Part shown: piece after piece, positions 57,690 through 64,000 of the stretch
How the letters are laid out: every line of letters begins with the position of its first letter
Numbering within the stretch: position 1 is the first letter of the stretch
Assembly (NCBI GenBank): GCA_963169105.1
Contig: OY720632.1
Span: 5,022,001-5,086,000, forward strand
Direction of reading: 5' to 3'
Origin: Ceriagrion tenellum
Lineage: Eukaryota; Arthropoda; Insecta; Odonata; Coenagrionidae
Length of the DNA stretch: 64,000 nucleotides
The notes under the pieces: generated by a model
The model's database searches: none
What the model was told of the DNA's origin: nothing
The model's input: the letters and a program-made list of their open reading frames with translations, nothing else
Program-made: the position numbers and the translations under genes

Positions 57690-58540
57690 CCGATTATTTG
57701 GGAAAGAGACAACTTCTTTGCTTAAAGAAGATGATACTCCAAACCAGGAAACAGTGTGTTGTAAAATTCGTGTGGAGCGTGGCACTCTATGGTACGGAAG
57801 AATGAACCGTTTGAAAAGCTGACCAGAAAAGACTAGAGGCCTTCGATACCTGGTGCTAGAGAAGGATGCTGGAGATGGACGGACGAAATAAGAAATAAAC
57901 AAGTGTACATAAGAGTAGAAGAGAAAAGGACCACTATATGGAACATTATGCAGGAAAGGAGAACGAAGTGGATTGGACACACCCTGAGACACAATGGATT
58001 CTTGATGAACATAATTGAAGGTAAAATAGAGGGAAAAGTCCCCACAGCAAGTCTAAAGCCTGAATGACAAGATACTTGACCTTGTACAAGTCCGAGGATG
58101 CTAGCGAGTACTAGATTTATAGTACGAAACCTAGTATGCTTGAAACCTTCCTAAGAGCTATCACATGATACTTTTCGTGATGATGACGACCACATTGCAA
58201 AGAGCAAAGGCGATTGGTCGGCGGCTACTAGGTCCTACTAGGAGCAAGCATCAAACTTGAACCGCACCAATTACGAAAACAAGGATACCATCTAGTATGC
58301 TAGCGATCATGCAGGATTTCCAGCATGCTTGGTCTCTATCACACGATACATTACCCTGCACAAGTCCTAGTATGCTAGCTAGCATCCTCGGACTTGTTCA
58401 AGGTCAAGTATTGTGTGATTCAGGCTTAAGGAGAAAACCATGGACCAAATAAAGAGAAAAGTATATGGGAAGTAATAGTATGAGGTTAGGGAACTAGCAT
58501 TAGCTAGGGATGGAGAGTGAAGGGCTTCAGTCGACCAATC
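57690..58540 (+). mobile_element. RTE-like LINE remnant, split by a Harbinger-type MITE
   Basis: Plus-strand codons read KFVWSVALYGTEE, KADQKRLEAFDTW and RRMLEM, then decayed sequence to KIEGKVPTASLK-like at about 58056. They resume at 58430 with EKTMDQIKRKVYGK, VRELALARDGE and RASVDQS. These are the usual C-terminal motifs of an RTE-like LINE. Many stops and shifts. Confidence 0.75.
58057..58426. mobile_element. PIF/Harbinger-type MITE nested in a LINE
   Basis: Inverted repeats of about 58 bp: AGCCTGAATGACAAGATACT at the left and AGCCTGAATCACACAATACT inward from the right, both continuing to GACCTTG(T/A)ACAAGTCCGAGG and ATGCTAGC. Flanks are TAA (58054-58056) and TAA (58427-58429), fitting the TWA duplication of Harbinger elements. 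Removal rejoins the LINE. The interior has several CTAGTATGCTAGC-like sub-hairpins. Non-coding. Confidence 0.8.
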
Positions 58541-58544
58541 GTAG

Positions 58545-59020
58545 GATTGAACGACCAATGAATGAATGATTATTTTATTAAGTCAATAGCTAATGAGAAC
58601 GTTTTTTAATCTTGAAAATTAAAGAACAGGTCTTCCTTTTCACCATTTTTTTCGTTTTGAATATTTCAATCCTAAATTTTTCTTTTTATCTTATTTTTTT
58701 ACTGTATTGTATCCCAGTTGTTTGAGTTGTGAGCCACCGGTAAAACAGGAAGAGACATTGGTTTTCCATATCTTAAAACCTTCTAGGTGAATTCTGTCAT
58801 CACCTCTTAAACTGACCTTCGTTTCCAAAGTTGTCTTTTACAGGATTAATGTTTTGCATCATGTGTACTCATATCCCTAAAACCCTTTTTCCCCTACAGT
58901 GTTTCTTCCGTTACGTTGATGTATAATAATTCAATTCCCCTCGCGTTTTTAGTATTGATAGATTTTTCCCTCTTTCCTTCTCTCTTTGTCCTCATCTAAG
59001 TAATTCTGAGTGTTTTCTCT
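58545..59020. other. no gene recognised
   Basis: Anonymous A+T-rich sequence. Confidence 0.4.
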
Positions 59021-59025
59021 CAGAA

Positions 59026-59720
59026 TTGCCTAGCCTTTATGGGGTTGGAGAGCTATTGTACTTCGACCTCCGGTCGATACATTCTGCCGCACTTCTTTCG
59101 TCCTTAGCTAATATATATGTATATAGCCAATCATCTCTCTTCGCCAAACATTTACTCGAAGAAAACCACCTAAGTGACTTTGAACCGGAGGACGTATTGG
59201 AGCAAATGGAAATTTTGAAAAGTGTCCTTTGTGACGAAACAATCGTCAACGAATTTTTTATACCTTCCACTCCCCCCTGCTTGACCCTTCTCCCTTCCAC
59301 ACTTAGGCTCCCTATAGGGGGCATCTCCGTTCCTAACCTTATCCCTCCCGCACTGGAGTCTTGTGTGGTCACGGATTTGTCTCCGGTGTTCTCACACGAC
59401 TCTTACGCTTGCTATACCCCTTCCCCCCGCCTTCCTTAACTCTTTGTCAGCTCCAAGACCACCTCTCTCCCGCACCCAAAGCTCCTCCTTGCAAACCATT
59501 ACCCCTTCCCCAAAGCTCGAACACCCATCTCCCCACTCTCCTTACACCACCTGTAACTCCCCCGATATTATGTCACTATATATTCTATGTCTTCTTGTAA
59601 TACTGTACCCGATTGATGACGAGCTTCGTCGAAACCTAGGTCGTCCTGTTAATAAATCTAGGTGGAATAGCTAAGTTGTACTTTTCATTTACGGTATAGC
59701 CAATTATTTTTCAAATAGTA
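59026..59720 (+). mobile_element. Penelope-like element, GIY-YIG C-terminal end and terminal region
   Basis: Plus frame 59026-59439 carries QSSLFAKHLLEENH at residues 34-48 and EDVLEQMEILK at about residues 55-65. This is the conserved C-terminal block (S.FA.HLL...H.......ILH) of Penelope GIY-YIG proteins, the same block seen at 50.9 kb. The GIY and YIG strands upstream are not visible. Beyond it lie a CCC/CT-rich spacer, TATATTCTATG and a hammerhead-like motif, the same order as in the 50.6-51.5 kb copy. Confidence 0.75.
59605..59652 (+). ncRNA. hammerhead ribozyme-like motif (altered core)
   Basis: CCGAUUGAUGACGAGCUUCG continues to CGUCGAAACCUAGGUCGUC. Stem II is GACGA/UCGUC with loop GCU, GAAA is intact, stem III is the palindrome ACCUAGGU, then C. 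The CUGANGA box is disturbed by one inserted base and a C to U change. Probably an inactive relic. Confidence 0.55.
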
Positions 59721-59724
59721 ATGT

Positions 59725-61010
59725 AGCTAGAAAACTGAAAAATATTTGGTGAGCAACGTGATCTTCGGCATGAAATTCGCTCCTTTTATTGCAAATGCAA
59801 GGTAGTGATATCCTTAACATGTTGATTTACCATGCCATCAAAATTATTTATCAGGTGCCACTGTATTTAGATGTATCTAAATCTGGTGGAGAAGTCATTT
59901 ACCAACAGGGTTCACTAGGATTGGAATACGGCAGGATTTGGTCGATCGAGGAAGAAAGATTGCTAAGTTAGTGCTATTTTGAGAGCATATAGAGGTGTTA
60001 CGTCCTGATCTTCAATTCTTCGGTTCTGCTGATTCTCAGTTGTATTTTTTCTTCAGTTGAGACATCTGATCTTCTCTATTGGTGTCATTTTGGGAATTTT
60101 GGATGCATTTGTATTTGGTTTCGAAGTGAAAATGAGCACGCTTTCCCCTCTATCGTGGCGTTGGCGAATGTTTTAGTTGACCAGTGGTTAGTAATCATAA
60201 TGCCATTCCCAATTTAAAAAAATAACGGAAAGGCATTCCACTTTATTAAGTTACATCAATGAATACGCCCTGTGAACGGATTAAAAAAAGGTCATGTATT
60301 AACTTGGAAGTGAATATCGATTATACGGACTTCGATGAGGTAGCTGTTCATGAGTAAATGTACCAAAATGGATTTTAAAATAGCGAAAATTGAGTGATGG
60401 ACTATATAATATTTTATTTTTCTGGAAAATATCCATATTTAAAAGGGGAGGCAGCCATTTCAAGGAGTAATTATCATATGGAGGACTGCCTCACCCGCGG
60501 ATATATCGTAGGCATCCGATACCGAATCGGGGGATTGACTCATTTGCTAACGCATATGATTCCAACTAGTGGGGGGAAGAAAGTAAACATTAGGGGGAAA
60601 GTTGGCACGGAAAATGGTTTGAACAGTTCGTTCAAATGTGACGTAAATTCTGATAAGTGACCTTGAACTGCTGGGAACGAAAGTTACGCAATAGCCTCCC
60701 GGCAAACTGTATTGAAGCTTCGATTGGAATGGAAGTTCGATTTATTTACATTTCATTTGAAAAATATGAAAGGCAATGGCGATGCACGAAGGAGATCTTT
60801 GACGGAATACTTAAACTATATTTTTTCCTGGAATATCGTCGTATACTTCTTCATCCAATAGAACACAACTTCGAGGTAAAATTTGCTCTCAATAGAGTCG
60901 TGATTACTAGGAGGATGAACGTATTTGACGAGATCATTCGTTCCATTGGACTCTCATCATTACCTCAACCCTTCTCGTTCCCCTCATTCTTTATCGCTAT
61001 CCAATCTCTA
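59725..61010. other. no gene recognised
   Basis: A+T-rich. A 136-codon plus frame (60657-61067) has no motif I recognise and runs into the terminal region that follows. Confidence 0.4.
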
Positions 61011-61140
61011 CGTGTTTATTTTTTTCGACAAAATCCGCGAAGCCATGACAAAAACAACTTTGTCTGATGATGGCACGAAGTTGCTGAAGCCCGGGTCGTA
61101 TTTATAATAAATTGTGTGGATTGAAACAAGGTGGTTTTTA
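61011..61140 (+). mobile_element. Penelope-type terminal fragment (single, not inverted)
   Basis: A CT-rich stretch, then a hammerhead-like motif, then ATTTATAATAAATTGTGTGG and GAAACAAGGTGG. No arm in inverse orientation and no coding remnant are present next to it. Confidence 0.5.
61055..61103 (+). ncRNA. hammerhead ribozyme-like motif (GAAG variant)
   Basis: CUGAUGA core at 61064-61070, one unpaired U, stem II GGCA/UGCU with loop CGAAGU, then GAAG instead of GAAA, CCCGGG, U and cleavage-site C. The change sits at the base pair that closes stem III (A-U to G-U). Stem I is weak. Confidence 0.55.
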
Positions 61141-61144
61141 TCAT

Positions 61145-62040
61145 GGATAATACTCACTTCCACAAAGTGAAGCCGGGGACGATTACTTATTCAAAAACAC
61201 AGTGAATTTTGGCGGTCACGCTATGATGACACTTTTTCCCGACCCCTCGTTCCAATCTGAGAAGGGAGGGACGCAGTATACTTCCATTCCCATCTCATCC
61301 CCCTCCCCCAATTCCCTCCCCCCCACACTTCCCCACTTCCCCTAATCTCCTTCCGTTATAGGGGTGTTCCCTTCTCGCTCGCCTTTCCCTTCGTCAAACC
61401 AAACACTCACCCAACCAACACACCACCCCCTCTGGAAAATCCCTCTCTCGCGAAAAGAATCTCCCTTCCCTCCTTCCTTTTGCCCAAATATCCACCCCTT
61501 ACACCCTGATCCCCACACCCTCCCGGCGAACTCGCAATCTTGCTCACAATCCCACCCCCACCCCTTTTTCGGGAGGGAGAGGGGGAGGGAGGGAGGGATG
61601 GGGAACTAGGAGGGGGTTGCCGCTGCACTCAAATTTATTTCTCCCTCCCGAAATCCCTCTTAACCCAGCCTTTAATTCCATTCCGAAACCCCTGAAACAT
61701 CCCAACGACTCCCCAAGTTAAGTTTGAGCCTCTCTCTCTCTCGAAACGAGAGTTCCTGCTACACCCCATAGGTGGCTCTCTTTCTCTCCTCCTCCTCTTT
61801 CTCAACCGGTCCTCGTGCGTGTGTATGAGTCATCTCCTTTAAGTAAGTCCCTTTTCCTAAATCCCTCCATCCTCTCGCTTTCTTTATCGCTTCGTATCCA
61901 ACTCTCTCGAACCCTTTATTGAGAAATTTTCGTCTGCTACATGCACGGGACGTGGCCACAACTCAACCATGTATTGTTTTTTGCGTTCTATGCGCGTAGC
62001 AGAATGCTTTCAAGGTTGTCATTTATAATCCTCCAATGCT
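61145..62040. other. no gene recognised; CCC/CT-rich island
   Basis: Pyrimidine-rich from about 61260 to 61800, with overlapping open frames that show no domain. Confidence 0.45.
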
Positions 62041-62041
62041 G

Positions 62042-62604
62042 TTAAGGTATTCCGAACGAAATATCATTTTACTTAGAAATCAATGAATTTGGTCTCATTC
62101 TAAAGAAAAATATCTCACTTATACAATGACACCAATAAAGCTACCCCTTACCGCATTACTTTCGAAGATATTTGCCAAAAAATACCAGTCATTTTACATG
62201 GTAAATGGTACGTATATGCACTCCAGAGAGAAATTATTTAAAAAATGAGGTAGTTCTAACTCTTAGATGTCGTAAAATAAACCAACAGCGTGTATTTTGT
62301 ATGTTTTCTCAGCTATATTTGAAAATTAATCATATTGTCACCGCAGTAAAATCTTCGGGATCACAAAAATCCTTCTGTTTTGATGGAGTTTCAAACGTAC
62401 CGCGTGAAAAAATGAGTCAAGTTAAAGACTTATTAAGATATTATAATTTAATTGCTTACAATTTCTGTCGTATAAAACTATATTATTGCACCATTAATAA
62501 TGCAATGTTTAAATGATGTGTCCTACAGCTGGTGAAATTAAAACGTATAATTCAAATATGGTCTCTATTATGACTAGGGAACTACCTCGCTCGGACTACC
62601 TTAA
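62042..62604 (+). mobile_element. TTAA-flanked MITE, copy 5
   Basis: Same orientation as the 4.7 kb copy. TTAA at 62042-62045 and 62601-62604; termini GGTATTCCGAACGAAATATC and, inward from the right, GGTAGTCCGAGCGAGGTAGT. Non-coding; a 103-codon frame inside (62205-62516) is not conserved in the other copies. Confidence 0.88.
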
Positions 62605-64000
62605 CAAAATAATTATCTGAATTACCACATTAACCACTATTTTCCTTGTGTTCGTGAGTGATGCACGCGCTGCACTAACGAAGAATGTTTCTTCGTCCGT
62701 GCAGGAGTGCGTTTTCGTTTTTGACTCTGTCTCGTTAAAATGACAACGTTTCACATTGATTTTGACGTCACATCAACTATAGTATCATTCAGTCTTACTA
62801 TATCTCGCCTTCACGGAATAAATCTGGTAAAAGCGATACAAAACTACTTTCTGAAGGGAAATATTGGTTTTAGGTTTCGAGCTCATTGCATGAAGGTGTT
62901 TCACAAAATGGGTGAATGCGTGGTCATCTGATGCTATCCTGTGCGTGTTTGCCGAAGTTATTCTCACCTTGCTTATAACTTTTATTACACAACTAATATT
63001 CCGTACAAAAATTCTCGTAGTTGCAAAATATTCGGTTACCAGTATTAAAGCAATCCTAAGTATTGGTGATCTTGGTAATCCGTGAATTCGTGGAAATTAA
63101 TTTAATCTCGTGTAGTCTGTCAATTGATGCCTTTCATTTTCTATAAAGTGCACTCTGATTGATTTACATATTTCTGTGATACATTTTTTATTTACCTAGC
63201 GACGGTATGAACCTAATTTAATAACTGAAGATAGCTTCATTATAAATTTTTTTATTATAAAAATTCTTCCTCGAAAGTTTGGGAACAAGTAAGCTCGCTC
63301 ACCGAGACTTTTCTTATGTCTCGAAACATTTTTATGACAGTAAATGGTCCAAACCTGCTTTTTGATGCCTTGCCTGATGTTTTGATAATAGTCTGTTACA
63401 TCATGGAATCGTTTATTATTTATCGCCTAGGGAGAAGGTGGTTGTTTGTTGAGATGTAAAGACGAATAACCGTCGTTCCTATTTTTATGTGTTGTGCCTA
63501 AGTCTCTGATTTTAACATCCGATTTGAACTACTTATATTGCTACGAATGAAAAACTGAATATTACAACTCTCTTCAATATTTGGCCGAAAGCATTCCCTT
63601 TTATGCTTGATCATCGTAACTATAAATATAGCGTGCGGCATTTTAGCAAAGAGAATCTCCGAAATGCATATTTTTACCTACCTACCTACAGGTCAAATAA
63701 TGAGAAATCATTCTTAGGTTTTTAGTATTTTGCTCACAATAAAAAGTCTCACATTCAGTCGGCTGTTAAAGCTAAGACAGTCACTTAGTCGTTACCATGG
63801 GTGAATGACCTCAGTAATTATATCCATCAAGTACATAAAAATCTTTTGGTGCCCCCTGAAATCGTCGCAGCAACAGCCGTTTCCAGATTTTTGTAATATC
63901 ATCTCGCAAGCTTACTATTTCACTATCTCAAATTATCCGTAGTCTACCATTGAAATATTGTTTCAAGTGTATGTAATGGGTGTTTTATTACAGACATTTG
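62605..64000. other. no gene recognised
   Basis: A+T-rich, with two overlapping short frames (62740-62967) and no motif. Confidence 0.4.

Noticed and set aside
62205..62516. 103-codon frame inside a MITE
   Set aside because: Not kept open in the other four copies of the same MITE.

Overview
The window looks like repeat-dense intergenic or intronic DNA from an animal, most likely an arthropod and probably an insect. The transposon fauna is typical of arthropods: RTE-like and CR1/Jockey-like LINEs, mariner, hAT and TTAA-inserting DNA elements, Penelope-like elements and tRNA-derived SINEs. A + T-rich background is broken by short CpG- and pyrimidine-rich islands. I could not support any host protein-coding gene, rRNA, functional tRNA or CRISPR array. 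Every frame with recognisable protein similarity belongs to a decayed mobile element. The species cannot be fixed from this sequence alone.

Layout: 0-7.9 kb is mostly anonymous, with a 22-bp tandem repeat near 0.8 kb, a shared repeat block at 2.6 kb and the first copy of a TTAA-flanked MITE at 4.7 kb. From 8 to 17 kb there are four 3' fragments of one LINE family (ending in ATGTAG-type short repeats), two other LINE remnants and an hAT-type MITE. From 17 to 30 kb there are several RTE-like LINE remnants, a Penelope-type palindrome with a hammerhead motif, an hAT copy that keeps the transposase C-terminal dimerisation domain, and a tRNA-SINE. From 30 to 46 kb there are a second SINE type, an internally deleted mariner, a LINE with a nearly open 262-codon frame, two TTAA MITE families, a 10-bp minisatellite and a piggyBac-like element. 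From 46 to 63 kb there are three more copies of the TTAA MITE, one of them splitting a SINE, two Penelope-like fragments with GIY-YIG-domain remnants, several palindromic Penelope-type termini, and a LINE split by a Harbinger-type MITE.

The most notable signal is a set of hammerhead-ribozyme-like motifs (CUGANGA, stem II, GAAA, a self-complementary stem III, then UC). They occur at about 21.56, 50.67, 57.03, 59.63 and 61.08 kb, with degenerate versions at 46.1 and 53.9 kb. Two of them lie just 3' of Penelope-like GIY-YIG coding remnants, and four loci are inverted-repeat (fold-back) structures. Stem III is usually a perfect palindrome with no loop (for example ACCCGGGT), so it cannot easily close within one molecule. 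This fits the small dimer-acting hammerheads known from Penelope-like retroelements. The elements do not form a host pathway. They record successive nested insertions, several of which can be ordered by target-site duplications and interrupted hosts.
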